Origin: Casuarina equisetifolia
Taxonomy: Eukaryota; Streptophyta; Magnoliopsida; Fagales; Casuarinaceae
Assembly: GCA_028551475.1 (NCBI GenBank)
Contig: CM052355.1
Coordinates: 29,415,580-29,479,579 of the forward strand
Length of the DNA: 64,000 nt
Direction: 5' to 3'
In this document: positions 11,637 to 24,100 of the stretch, piece after piece
Numbering within the stretch: the stretch's first letter is position 1
Layout: each line of letters begins with the position of its first letter
The notes under the pieces: model-generated
Databases searched by the model: none
Told to the model about the DNA's origin: nothing
What the model saw: only the letters and a program-made list of their open reading frames with translations
Translations under genes and position numbers: made by a program

Positions 11637-12351
11637 ATGATGACAAAACTTTTTAAATACTTTCCATATTCGGTGATTTTTCAAAGATGCTAAATCATAA
11701 GTATTTCAAATTCAAATGTGCCGCATTATTAAATTTCCATATTTGTTGATTTTTCAAAGTTGCTAAATCAGAAATATCTCAAATTCAAATCAGAAACATC
11801 TTAAATTCAAAAGTACTGTATTATTAAATTTCCATAACTAATGTTCATAAGTTACTTTCAAATTCAAATGTGTCGCACTATTAAATTTCCATAAGTAACG
11901 CTCATCAGTTAAGCAAATCAACCATAAAACAACGATATATTCTCCCCCTTTTTGTCAGCAGCCAAAAAAAATCAAACTCCCCTGAGTGTAAGGCATTTAA
12001 AAACATCTAAAAGCATTTAAACGCATTTAAATGCCCCCGAGATAAAAGAAAGGAGAAAAACGTAAAAAAAATCGCAGAGTGAGCACGTAAATGAATAAAG
12101 GACTGAGTAGAAAAGTGTACCAAAGGATGAGAAACGGATTGCATATATCCATAGAAAAAACTTCCCTTAACTGAATAAGGACGGATAGTAGAGATGTCAA
12201 ACCTGGAATGCCCAAAGCAGCAAGTGGCCGAGAGGTGTTGGAAAACGGGAATGTTGGTTAACATAGACAATCTTGCCTCTATTAAGGAAGAGGAAGACTG
12301 AATTTAGAATGATAACCATTTTGTTTTTGTAATGCTGACCAGAGAACTCAC
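11637..12351 (-). other. Copia internal sequence between RNase H and 3' polypurine tract
   Basis: About 700 bp of AT-rich sequence with a second polypurine-like run and only short frames with no recognisable domain. Some Sireviruses carry an envelope-like gene in this position; none is seen. Confidence 0.5.
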
Positions 12352-13832
12352 TTAGATATCTTCTAAGGAGCACATACCAAGTTCTCGACGTAAGTATTCA
12401 AATCTATCCTTGTCTAATGGCTTAGTAAAAATGTTAGCCAATTGTTCTAAAGTATTGACATAATTAATAGTGATTGTGCCCTTTAATACATGGTCACGAA
12501 TAAAGTGATGACGCACCTCTATGTGCTTAGTGCGTGAATGTTGGACAGGATTTTTTGTTAATTTAATAGCACTAGTATTATCACAATGAAGTGGAATATG
12601 TGTTTGCATGGATCCATAATCAGCCAATTGATTTCGCATCCAAAGGACTTGTGCACAACAATTACCAAGGGCAATATATTCTGCCTCAGTAGTGGATGTA
12701 GCAACACTTTGTTGCTTTTAGAACACCAAGATATAAGCATGTTTCCTAGGTATTGACATGCACCACTAGTGCTTTTACGATCTGTTTTACATCCAGCATA
12801 GTCAGCATCACTATAGGCATGCAATTGAAAGGAAGACTCTTTGGAATACCAAATACTTAAGTGAGGTGTGTGTTTAAGATATCGAAATATCCGTTTGACT
12901 GCATTAAAGTGTGACTCTTTAGGGTTGGACTGATACCTTGCACAAAGACATACACTAAATTGAATATCTGGACGTGATGCAGTCAAGTATAAAAGTGAGC
13001 TTATAATGCTACAATACAGTTTAGGATCAGTAGACTTACCTTCCATATCAGCATGGATGGATGCGGAGGAACCCATGGGGGTGGAAATGTCTTTGACAAC
13101 CTCAAATTTAAATTTTTTAAAGAGTTCATAAACAAATTTTGTCTGAGAAAGAAAAATACCGTGGGCTGTTTGTTTTATTTGAAGTCCAAGAAAATAATTT
13201 AACTCACCCATCATACTCATTTCAAATTCATGAGTCATAATATTTGCAAAATCAGTGCACATCTTTTCATTTGTGGAACCAAATATGATGTCATCTACGT
13301 ATATTTGGACAATAATAATGTTATCATTTTCAGTTTTGACAAATAAGGTAGTATCTACAGCTCCCTTTTGAAAATCGTTGGAAAGAAGAAAACCACTCAA
13401 TCTATCATACCAAGCTTTAGGAGCTTGTTTTAAACCATATAAAGCTTTAGACAATTTGAAAACGTGATCTGGAAAATCTTGACTTTCAAAGCCAGGTGGC
13501 TGTTCTACAAAAACTTCCTCATTTATAAAACCATTTAGGAAAGCACTTTTAACATCCATTTGAAATAATTTAAAATTTTTATGACATGCATAGGCAAGTA
13601 ACATGCGAATTGATTCTAATCTAGCTACAGGTGCATATGTCTCATCATAATCAATACCTTCTTCTTGCCTATATCCTTGTGCAACTAATCTAGCTTTATT
13701 TCTTACTATTGTTCCATATTCATCTAATTTATTCCTATATACCCATTTAGTTCCTATGATAGTTTTATTTTCTAGTCTAGGAGTTAATTCCCATACTTTA
13801 TTTCTTTCAAATTGATTAAGTTCTTCCTGCAT
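12352..13832 (-). mobile_element. Copia reverse transcriptase and RNase H region
   Basis: The RT domain opens with VWELTPR...GTKWVYRNKLDE and contains FQMDVKSAFLNG and the active-site motif YVDDIIFGS (about 13,280). RNase H motifs DADYAGCKTDRKSTSG and the Copia C-terminal block HFIRDHV...LANIFTKPL follow. Fossil remains. Confidence 0.9.
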
Positions 13833-13899
13833 TGCTACAATCCAATTGCTGTCATTTAATGCATCATCTAATTTCTTAGGTTCAACTTAGGATATAAAG

Positions 13900-15480
13900 G
13901 CCATAAATTCATAAATATTATTTAAGGAAGATCGGGTAGTTACCTTATTTTGAACATCTCCAATAATATTCTCTTCATTTACTTCATTTCTAATTCTTGG
14001 TAGAGAAGTTTCCCTTTCTGGTTGTACGTTATCCAATGAGGGCTTTAAATTCTCGGATTCAAGTGGAATGTCGACTGCCATATCAGATTGAGAATTTCCC
14101 AAAGGTGTAGCAGCAGGTTTAACTTCGTCTACACACAAATCACTAGGTTCCTTTGCTTGGGAATTATTAAATTCATCAAATATTACATGTATAGATTCTT
14201 CCACAGCAAGTGTTCTTTTATTTAAAACCCTATATGCTTTGCTATGTTGAGAATAGCCAAGGAATATGCCTTCATCACTCTTTGCATCAAATTTTTCTAA
14301 CATTTCTTTTCCATTATTATGAATAAAGCATTTACATCCAAATATGTGAAAGTAAGAAATATTTGGTTTCTTACCATTTAGTAATTCATAGGGAGTTTTC
14401 TTAAGTATAGGTCTCACAAAAGCTCTATTTACAATATAACATGCAGTATGAACAGCTTCTCCCCATAAATACATTGGTAAACTCTTTTCACATAACATAG
14501 TTCTAGCTAGTTCTTGTAAAGTCCTATTTTTTCTTTTAACAACCCCATTTTGTTGAGGTGTTCGAGGTGCAGAAAAATTATGATTTATTCCATTTTCTAA
14601 ACAGAAATTTTCAAAACTCAAATTTTTGAATTCACCTCCATTGTCGGTTCTAATAGCCTTAATTTTCAAATCTTTTTCATTTTGAATTCTTTTACTAAAA
14701 CTATCAAAAGTACAAAAAGTTTCATTTTTGTGTGTAAGTAAAAATATCCAAGTAAATCTAGAAAAATCATCTACTATCACAAAAACAAAGTACTTTCCTC
14801 CTAGGCTAGCTGTCCTTATTGGACCAAACAAATCCATATGAAACAATTGAAGAGGACGTGTAGTTGAAACAAATTCTTTTGGGTAAAAACTATTTTTAGT
14901 ATGCTTTCCTTTAACACATGCATCACATATATGGTTCTTTTCATTCATATTAATTTCTAGCAACCCTCTAACTAAGCCCTTTTTATATAATTTTATTAAT
15001 TGTTTCATGTTGACATGTCCTAGCCTTTTATGCCATAACTGATTTGTATTAAATACATTACTATTCAAGCAAATTTCTTTAATTGAAACATTTTTAAGAT
15101 CCAATACATATATATTGTTTATTCTTCTACCATACAATTTGGTCTTTCTATCTTTGCTTGCTATTTTGCAATGCTGTGCCTCAAAAATTACTCTATATCC
15201 ATTATCGCACAACTGACTCACACTTAACAAATTATATTGTAAACCATCTACAAGCAAGACTTCTTTTATGTTAACAATAGAGGACGTACCTATTGTGCCA
15301 ACCCCCCTTTGATGTCACCTTTTGAGTTATCACCAAAGGAGACCTTACCTTCAAGACTTTGAACAAGAGTCGAGAACAGATCTTGGTTGCCCGTCATATG
15401 CTTGGAACAACCGCTGTCTAGGAGCCAACTTATGTTCTCTCCTTTGCTTAGCTTCTCAGTCCATGCTTCCTGCAACAACA
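13900..15480 (-). mobile_element. Copia protease and integrase region
   Basis: The aspartic-protease motif WLLDSGCSKHMTG lies near 15,420. The GAG-pre-integrase zinc finger (LWHKRLGHVN...CDACVKGK) and the integrase core (FHMDLFGPIR, TDNGGEF, PQQNG) follow to about 14,500, then the integrase C-terminal region. The protease-integrase-RT order marks Copia. Fossil remains. Confidence 0.88.
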
Positions 15481-15499
15481 AATTTTATTCTATCTTGCT

Positions 15500-17048
15500 T
15501 TGGTCCCCAAGTTTGATTGGGTCCACCGGAGTTAGTAAAACTGTTTTGTTTTCTTATCCATCTTTTGATTACAGTATATGGTCTATTCAACTTGATTGGA
15601 CATTTTTCTTTTGAATGCCCGTGAAAATTACAATACTTACAATACTTTAAGCAAGCAGCAGAATTTTTCTTTTCAATCCTACACATATTGCTAAACATTT
15701 TATTATTTATTTCAGGTTTATAACCCAACCCAGCTTTGTCATAAATGCCTTGCTGTGAATTTATGATATTTTCAAGTATCTTGCTTCCATTTGTGAAATT
15801 CTTAACCAAATTTTGTGATCTGTTCAGATCACTTTCTAACCGCTCATTTTCGCTTAAGGTTTTAGCATTTTCATCATGCAACAATTTTATTTTATTTTCT
15901 AATGAGTCAATTTTGTATTCATACTTCTCACATTTTTCTTTTAATGAGATGTTATTTAATTTTTCAGCTTTTAAAGCATCGGCTAAGTCATTAAAAGCAT
16001 CTTGTAACTCATCAAATGAATAACTTTGAGAAGAATCATTTACCTCATTTTCAACTTGTTCAACTTTGGCCATGAAACAAACATTTGCCACTTCTTCAGC
16101 TTCACTTTCAGAGGAGGAACTATCATCCCATGTAGCCACCATTGCTTTCTTTTTGTTCCTTCCATCTTTCCTTGATTCTTTCTTTTTGAGATTTGGACAA
16201 TACATACGAACATGACCTGGTTTCTTGCACTCGTAACAGATCTCATCAGAAGGTTCTCTTCTTTTATAATTATTCCCATTCCTTCCTTTCCTATAGAATT
16301 TTCTAAATTTCCTAGCAAGCAATGCTATATCCTCATCTAAGTTGTCTTCACTCTCATTTTCTTCACTCGTAGAAGCTTTAAAAGCAATATTCTTATCAGA
16401 TTTACTCGTTCTCTCTTTATCCTTCATGCTCAGATTCATTTGCATTTCATGAGTTTGTAATGAGCCTAATAATTCATCCAATGATAGCTTGTTTAAATCA
16501 TGAGCTTCTTCTATAGCTATTTTCTTAGGATCCCATGCTTCATCTAGACAACCTAAAATTTTCTTAACCAATTTCTTGTTCTCATAGCGTTCACCCAACA
16601 AAGCAAGTTCATTAACAATATCAGAAAATCTAGTGAACATATCAGATATACTTTCAGCAGGTTTCATCATAAACAATTCATATTTATGAATAAACATAGT
16701 GATTTTGGAATCTTTAACCTTTTGAGTCCCTTCATGTATTACTTCTAATTTATCCCAGATTTCTTTTGTAGTTTGGCATGTAGAAATTCTATTATACTCA
16801 TTAGTAGTTAAACCATAATAAAGCAATGTCATGGCTCTACCATTTTGACCCATTTCTTTGGACACTTTTTCATTCCACAATCTAGGTTCTTCCTTAGGTA
16901 TAGTAATCTCTGTATTAATTATCTTCCAAGACTCAACATCTTGACCCATTATGTATATCTTCATCATATTTTTCCAATGACTATAATTGGTACCATCAAA
17001 AATTGGTGGCTTATGAAAAGCTAAAATTGTTGACATGCTACTTGTCAT
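15500..17048 (-). mobile_element. Copia gag region
   Basis: The Gag-like region opens with KPPIFDGTNYSHWKNMM, typical of the UBN2-type Gag of plant Copia elements. It carries a CCHC zinc knuckle (CYECKKPGHVRMYC, about 16,205-16,245) and a lysine/glutamate-rich predicted coiled coil after it. Gag would form the virus-like particle in which reverse transcription takes place. Part of a fossil element. Confidence 0.88.
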
Positions 17049-17087
17049 GATCTACACTAGAGTTTAGATTTCTAATTAATCTAACTA

Positions 17088-17107
17088 GTGCCCGCTCTGA
17101 TGCCAAT
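17088..17107 (-). promoter_or_regulatory. Copia primer-binding site (tRNA-iMet type)
   Basis: Directly inside the 5' LTR the minus strand reads TTGGCATCAGAGCGGGC, close to the TGGTATCAGAGC sequence complementary to the 3' end of initiator Met tRNA, as is usual in plant Copia elements. Confidence 0.8.
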
Positions 17108-18269
17108 TGAAAGGTCCCTAATTACCTAAGAAGGGGGTTGAATTAGGTAATAAAGGCTACAAATTTTCTTTTTAATTATTTCTTTTGTCTAATCATAATT
17201 AATTAAAAGAAAATAAACAAACAAGTAGACAGCTAAGAAAAATAGCACACGAGAATTTGGGAGGTGGTTCGGCCCACAAGTCGGCACCTAATCCACCCTA
17301 CTTTAGTTTCCCCACTAAAGCCCTCTCTAAAAAATGGCTATGAATAAGCCAAATTACAAGGGATTCTCAATCCCCTTTAAACCTATAATACAGAAGTTTC
17401 TCTCCCCGAAATTTCCTATTCTATAGTTCTTACAATATCAAATATAATATCAATCAAACACAAGATGTATGATTTCAAAGAAAGTCCTAAATCATAGTTT
17501 TTGAATAATAAGCTCTAAATCGATTTACACTTGGACAGATTATCAAATGAAGATCATAGTGTAAAATCAATGCAATAGAACTCAATACAAGCAAGTATGA
17601 AACGAAATCACCGAGTAATCAGAGTGGCGTGATTCAGAATTCGTGATGCACTGCTTGATGTAGCTTTTGCGAAATGTGCCTTTGAAATCAATTGAAGCAA
17701 ATCCTTTATAGACGAATCCTTAAGCTCTTCCCAAAACTTCTTGTCAATCCAACGGCTAGATTGCAAGATTTTAACCATTAACTTCTCCAGGGTTTCTTCG
17801 AAATGGAAGGCAAATAGGAGAAAAGAGATTTGCGCTTTAATTGGAACTTTCGAGTCTTTATGAAACGACGTCATTTCCTTTAATGGTCCAACTTGAATAT
17901 AATGCGGTCTCTTGTGCTGGAACGTGTTCACTCCTGACTTTTGCTGATGTAATATGTGGCGATTCTTTTGCCATACACTTGTCATGACTTATCCGTAATT
18001 GTTATACCAACCATATGCTATTGCTTACCATAATTAATTCCAACAATATTTGAATGGTTATAGCTATAAATGTAAAATTCAAATGACATTAACTCTCATA
18101 AATATTCCTTTATGATATGCAAATCAAATCAATCATAATAGAAAGGAAATATTTTAGTTATATTCAAATCAAATTGTAATTCAATTTAGAATAAAACATT
18201 TATAGAACAAATCAAATAAAGAAACGAATTTAAAAGTTTTGCATTTATTAAAACTGAATTTTCCCAACA
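17108..18269 (-). repeat. Copia 5' LTR
   Basis: Starts TGAAAGG and ends CCCAACA on the plus strand, 1,162 bp. It is the 5' LTR because the element reads on the minus strand. Open frames inside it are not genes. Confidence 0.92.
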
Positions 18270-21200
18270 GTTATTCTTAGTCTAACTCATGTACTATCGA
18301 TGCTTTCATTCTTCTTCTTTTACCTAAATTGTGACAAAAATGCCTCTTTTATTAATCCTTTGGCTTATCTAAATGTTGCATCCTAGAAACTTCCAATATA
18401 AAAAATGTTCATACCATCCATTCACTATTTGATAAAAAAAGTGTTTCCTTTATCATACAAGATGTTTATTCTTTTCCAACTTCAACTGGGACTCCGAAAT
18501 CCCCAAGTCACACAAATGACTTGAGTTCAATTCAAATTTAAAGCAATGGTTTAACAACTTGATGTAAGATCTTGTAACTCATGCAAAAGACTTGATTTTA
18601 ATGTTATGCACTAGGATTTCCTTCTTGTCTATAAAGTAGGATTCCTGCATTTAATTAAATTAGAATGTGCCATCAAAAGATAAAACTTTTTGGGTTTATT
18701 ACTTTCTCTGTTAATTTTCATAAGCTAACTATTCTTAGCCTAACACATGCATTATAGATGCTTTCATTTTCTTTCCTTTACCCAACTTTTGACAAGAGTG
18801 CCTCCTTTTCTAATCCTTTGGTTTATGTAAAGGTTTCTGCCACTTAGAAAATTCCAAGTGACAAAATGTTCCTACCATCCTTTCATTTATTTGATAAAAA
18901 GGTATTTCCTCTTTCATGAAAGATGCGTAACCTTCTTTAACTTCAATTGTAACTTCCATACCTCTAGCTTACATAAATGACATGACTTGTATTTAAACAT
19001 AATGCAATGATTCTAGATTTTGATGTAAGATCTAGTAACTTAAGCAAAAGACTTGACCTTAATGTCTTGCTTTCCTTCTTGTCCATAAAGCAAGATTGAT
19101 ATATTTAATCACATTAGAATGTAGCAATCAAAAGATTGAACTTTATGTGTTTGTTACTTTCTCTGTTTATTGTCATATGCTTGTTATTCTTAGTCTAGCA
19201 CATGCACTATAAATGCTTTCATTTTTCTTTTATACCTAACTTTTGACTAAAGTGCCTCTTTTACTAATTCTTTGGCTTATCTAAATGTTGCATCCTAGAA
19301 ACTTCTAATAGACAAAAATATTTATACCATCCTTTTAGCTTTTTGATAAAAAGGTGTTTCCTCTTTCATGGAAGATGCTTATTCTTTTCCAACTTCAATT
19401 AGGACTCCTAATCACCAAGCTTACACAAATGACTTGACTTTAGTTTAGACTTAGAGCAATGATTCTTGATTTTTATGTAAGATCTAGTAAGTCATGCAAA
19501 AGACTTGATTTTAATGTTGTGTGCTAGGATTTTCTTCTTGTCCATAAAGTGGGATTTATACATTAAATTATATTAGAAGATACCAATCAAAAGATAAAAC
19601 TTTATGGGTTTATTACTTTCTCTATTAATTTTCATAAGCTTATTGTTCTTAGTCTAACACATGCATTCTAGATGCTTTCATTTTCTTTCCTTTACCCAAA
19701 ATTTTGACAAGAGTGCCTCTTTTCCTAATCCCTTGGCTTATGTAAAGGTTTCCACCACCTAGAAAATTCCAAGCGACAAAATGTTCATACTATCCTTTCA
19801 TCTATTTGATAAAAAGGTATTTCCTCTTTCATGAAAGATGCTTAACCTTTTCCAACTTCAATTGGAACTCCCATACCTCCAGCTCACATAAATGACATGA
19901 CTTGTATTTAGAAATAAAGCAATGATTCTAGATTTTAATGTAAGATCTAGTAACTTACGCAAAAGACTTGACCTTGATGTCTTGCTTTCCTTCTTGTCCT
20001 TAAAGTAGGATTGATATATTCAATAATATTAGAATGTAGTAATCAAAAGATAGAACTAGATGTGTTTGTTACTTTCTCTATTTCTTGTCATATGCTTGCT
20101 ATTCTTAGTCTAGCACATGCACTATAAATACTTTCATTTTTCTTTTATACCTAACTTTTGACTAGAGTGCCTTTTTTACTAATCCTTTGGCTTATCTAAA
20201 TGTTGCATCCTAGAAAATTTTAATAGGCAAAAATGTTTATACCATCCTTTTAGCTATTTGATAAAAAGGTGTTTCCTCTTTCATTGAAGATGCTTATTCT
20301 TTTCCAACTTCAATTAGGACTCCTAAACACCAAGCTTACAAAAATGACTTGACTTTAATTTAGACTTAAAGCAATGATTCTTGATTTTTATGTAAGATCT
20401 AGTAAGTCATGCAAAAGACTTGATTTTAATGTTGTGCATTAGGATTTTCTTCTTGTTCGTAAAGTAGGATTTCTTCATTAAATTATATTAGAAGGTACCA
20501 ATCAAAAGATAAAACTTTATAGGTTTAGTACATTCTCTATTAATTGTCATGTGCTTACTATTCTTAGTCTGATACATGCAATGTAGATGCTTTCATTTTT
20601 CTTCCTTCCCTAACTTTTGATGAGAAGGCCTCTTTTGCCAATCCTTTGGCTTATCTAAATGTTTTATCCTAGAAACTTCCAAGAGATAAATGTTCATACC
20701 ATCCTTTCATCTATTTGATATAAAGATGTTTCCTCTATCAAGGAAGATGCTTAATTTTTTTCTAATTTCAATAATATTAAGGGTAACAAGCAAAAGATAA
20801 GAACTTCATGTGTTTATCACTCTTTTTTTCTTTATTTTATTTTCCCTTTTTATATGCTTGATTTTCTTATTATAGTACATGAATAGTAGATGTTGTCATT
20901 ATTCCTCTTTACTCAACTCTTGAGCAATGATAAAGGGAGGGCAGCCTCATCATTGACAAAAATGCCTCTTTTGCTAAGTGTTGACTTATTCATGGGCTAA
21001 TGTTTTTCATTCTAAAAATTTAAAGAGACAAAAATGTTTATACAATCCTACCATCTATTGGAGTAAAATGGTGTTTCCTTTTTCATATTAAATGCATGAT
21101 GTTTTCCAACTTCAATTAGGACTTCTAAATCCCAAACGATTTGATTTCAATTTGAACTTAGAGCTGTGATTCACAAATGACTTGACTTCCATGGGTTTTC

Positions 21201-22510
21201 TCTTTGTTTGATAAATTAAGACTTCAATCTTCAATAATAATAAAGGGTGCCAACCAAAAGATGAAATTTACGTACTTATTGCTTTTTTGTTTCTTGTCAC
21301 ATGCTTGCTTTTCTTACTCTACACATGCATAATAGATGCTTTTTCTTTCTTCATCTTTTACCCAACTCTTATGCCATAATGGTAGGAGGACAACCTTGTT
21401 GTAATTCTAAAAAAGCTTTCATCATAGACAACATTGCTACATTTGCTAATCCTTTGGCTTATCTAAAGGTTGCATCCTAGAAACTTCCAAGAGACAAAAA
21501 TGTTCATACCATCCTTTTGTCTATTTGAGTAAAAAGGTGTTTACTCTTTAATGAAAGAAGCTTAATCTTTTTCAAATTTGATTGGGACTCCTAAACACCC
21601 CTAACTTGCACAAATGACATGATTTTAGTTTAGAGTTAGACCTATGATTGTGGACTTTTATGTAAGTGATTGAGTTTCCATGCTTTGCACTAACGTTTCT
21701 TTCCAATCCATAAAGTAGGAATTTGATCTTCATTAATATTAGAAATTACCAGCCAAAAGATAGAAACTGTTTTTTTTATCCTTGTTTCTTCTCATATGTT
21801 AATCTTCTTACTCTGGCATATGCATAGTAGATGCTCTAATTCTCTTTTCTCTTACTTAACTCCTTTGCAATGATGATAGGAGGGTAGCCTTGTTTGTTGT
21901 AATTGAAGAAAAACTTCATCATTGACAAGAGTGCCTCTTTTGCTAACCATTTGGCTTATCTAAAGGCTAAATCTTTGAAGCTTCCAAGAGACAAAAATGT
22001 TCGTACCGACCTTTTGATTCAAGTCAAAAGATATTTCCTTTTTCATGAAAGATGCTTAATCTCTTCTAACTTTGATTGAAAGTCTAGAATCTCTAATTCA
22101 CACAAACAACTTAAAAAGTTTAGACTTAAATTAATGATTATGGACTTCTATTTAAGATCTAGTAACTCATGTGAATGAGTTGACAACAATGTTCTGCACT
22201 AAGCTTTGTTTCCAGTCCATAAAGTGGGCCTTCTACCTTTAATTAAATTAGAAGACACCAATCAAATGATTGAAATTTATGAATTTATGGCTTTCTTTGT
22301 TTCTTGTGATATGCTTGGTTTTCTTACTTTGATGCATACATAGTAGATGCTTTCATTTTTCTTCTTTTACTCAAATCCTTTGCAATGACATTGGTGACAG
22401 ACTAGCTGTAATTCAAGAAAAGCTACTCCATACACAAGAGTGCCTCTTTTGCTAATAGTGTTGCTTATCGAAAGGTTGCATCCTGGAAACTTCTAGGAGA
22501 CAAAAATGGT
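18270..22510 (+). repeat. RLP-leader tandem array, plus-orientation (about 10 units, dimeric higher order)
   Basis: The marker CCATCCTTT...ATTTGATAAAAAGGTGTTTCC recurs near 18,415, 18,877, 19,330, 19,790, 20,240, 20,698, 21,045, 21,508 and 22,005, mostly 450-465 bp apart. Neighbouring units alternate in type: 18.88 matches 19.79 and 19.33 matches 20.24 better than either matches its neighbour, giving a ~912-bp dimer. Each unit matches the RLP 5' end: an upstream block, then ACTTTATGGGTTTATTAC...CATATGCTTGCTTTTCTTA (start codon and signal peptide region). Next come ACAAGAGTGCCTCTTTTGC and GGCTTATCTAAAGGTTGCATCC (compare 25,047-25,110). Later units (21-22.4 kb) are the most RLP-like. No unit keeps an open frame. 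Confidence 0.85.
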
Positions 22511-22544
22511 TCTAGGAATTGACGGCACACTGGTGACGGTGAAA

Positions 22545-22745
22545 TGTATGAATTCTAGTGAACCGTATATTAAATTTGAATCTCAAAAGAAGTCGAGATT
22601 CTAGATCACCTTTTGGATTTGTTTGGAAAATAACTGTGATTAAACTTGTATTTTGGGTAATAATTGGACATTTTGTTTATAGGGCACTAAGATTAGTTGA
22701 TGATGATCTTCACAATGAAGAAACTGGGTGGGAATGCCCTTAGAT
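22545..22745 (+). pseudogene. RLP 3'-end fragment (juxtamembrane and membrane span)
   Basis: The frame matches the C-terminus of the RLPs: SRDSRSPFGFVWKITVIK, then VFWVIIGHFVYR in place of VVLGVIIGQILFIRK, running on into LVDDDLHNEE, which matches translated 3'-flank sequence of the other copies. It follows the last leader unit directly. This end of the array thus looks like an RLP whose whole ectodomain has been deleted, leader joined to tail. Confidence 0.75.
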
Positions 22746-24100
22746 ATTGATGAAAATAGTTTGTAAAAGATGTTCTCCAAAGCAATACATTTTTTACAAG
22801 TTGCTATTCCCTTTTTTTTTTATCAGTTCGCAATGTTTCTTCCTTTTTCGTTACTATTTTGGTGTGTTCAAAATGAGGGTATCTTTAACATATGCTACAT
22901 CGAATGCCATTGATGAACATATAAATAATGGATTGGAATTGTAAAATTAGCAAGTATATAGTATTTACAACTACGTGTCTAATAACTAACAAAGTAACGA
23001 TAAGTCCAGTAGTCCTTTTCTTCACTTAATAAGGGCTTCCTGTTGTGCGATCATGAACAACTACTCCATTTTCGATAACTTTCATTCCTTTCTGTCTACC
23101 TAAACATTTTAATATGTTTCAATGAAGTCAATCGTATCTTTGACAGAAGAGGATTTGCTCCCATTTTGGCCGTGTGAACGCCTCTTCACTATCTACTGTA
23201 GAACACGGAATTGGTCTTCCATTGAGTCCGCAAAACGTTAAATATGCGGGCACGAGAAACTTCGGGAAAAGGGCATGCTCCTTCACTCAATTTTCTTAAT
23301 CTGCTTTAGGGTTAAAGTTGTCTCTGTATCATATAAATTCCATTGCATCAATTGGTGTTCGTCATCGACAGAAGACAATTTGAAATAAATTTGGGTCGGT
23401 TGAGCAATTTTAAATATTACTTTACAAAGTTGAGCAAAGTTATCTCAAGAAAACGCTCATAGAGTTTAGAAAATGGATTATTTGAAATTTGATTAAAAAA
23501 TATTAAGGATTCACGAAAATTTTCATTACTTGGGAAAGCAAATTTGGGTTACTTATGTATTTAGGCAGTTATACTAAAGTTATCTGACCATCATTTGAAA
23601 TATAAAAATGAATTTAAGCCCTTTTAATAAGCCTTAAGACGAGTGCTTGGATGCCATCAATCTCTTATACGGTCAAGATGAGTTCATAAAAGATACCAAT
23701 TAACAAATTTCCTTCTTTTATATTTATTTTTCTTCTCCGTTAGAAATTGATATGGTTCGATCCAACCCAATGGCTTTGGAAATAATGTAATTCAAGAGTT
23801 GCGATTGGCTTCAAATTTCTAAACCGAATTAGGGCAGAAGTTGTAAATGACATAAAGTTTTTGACAAATTTGTCCGCTCAGCCTTCCTGCTTATCTACTT
23901 CAGATGCGCAAAGGACAATGGAATTTTCCTTCCGACGTTACCACTGATGTTCAGGTACGAGAGGTCAGACATGAAAAACCATTGCGTTATGTAGTTGAGA
24001 CTGTCCCCAGTGCGATGACATGAGTCAATTTTGGGGCACTTATGTTTGATATTTCCTCTCTTTCGTACTAAAAGAATTGAATCTTGTAATCATGTTTGTA
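22746..24100 (+). other. RLP 3' flank and unrecognised intergenic DNA
   Basis: 22,746-22,990 resembles the 3' flanks of the RLP tails at 35.6 and 38.6 kb. From about 23,000 I see no recognisable gene, repeat or RNA. Confidence 0.4.

Larger units (their letters stand above)
10460..18269 (-). mobile_element. Ty1/copia LTR retrotransposon, Sirevirus-like, near full length
   Basis: A 7.8-kb element on the minus strand with two LTRs of equal length (1,162 bp each, TG...CA), a Met-initiator-type primer site and a polypurine tract. The part order is Gag, protease, integrase, reverse transcriptase, RNase H, which defines Copia. A large Gag with a zinc knuckle, a second polypurine-like run upstream of the 3' LTR and long LTRs suggest the Sirevirus (SIRE) lineage; no envelope-like frame is visible. 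By hand the LTRs differ at about 26 sites (about 2.2%), mostly transitions, which suggests roughly 1-2 million years at commonly used plant rates, longer if this is a slow-evolving tree. It is broken, with about four breaks. The flanking 5-mers are GCTAT and GTTAT, a near-match target duplication. It lies inside the RLP-leader array. Confidence 0.92.
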
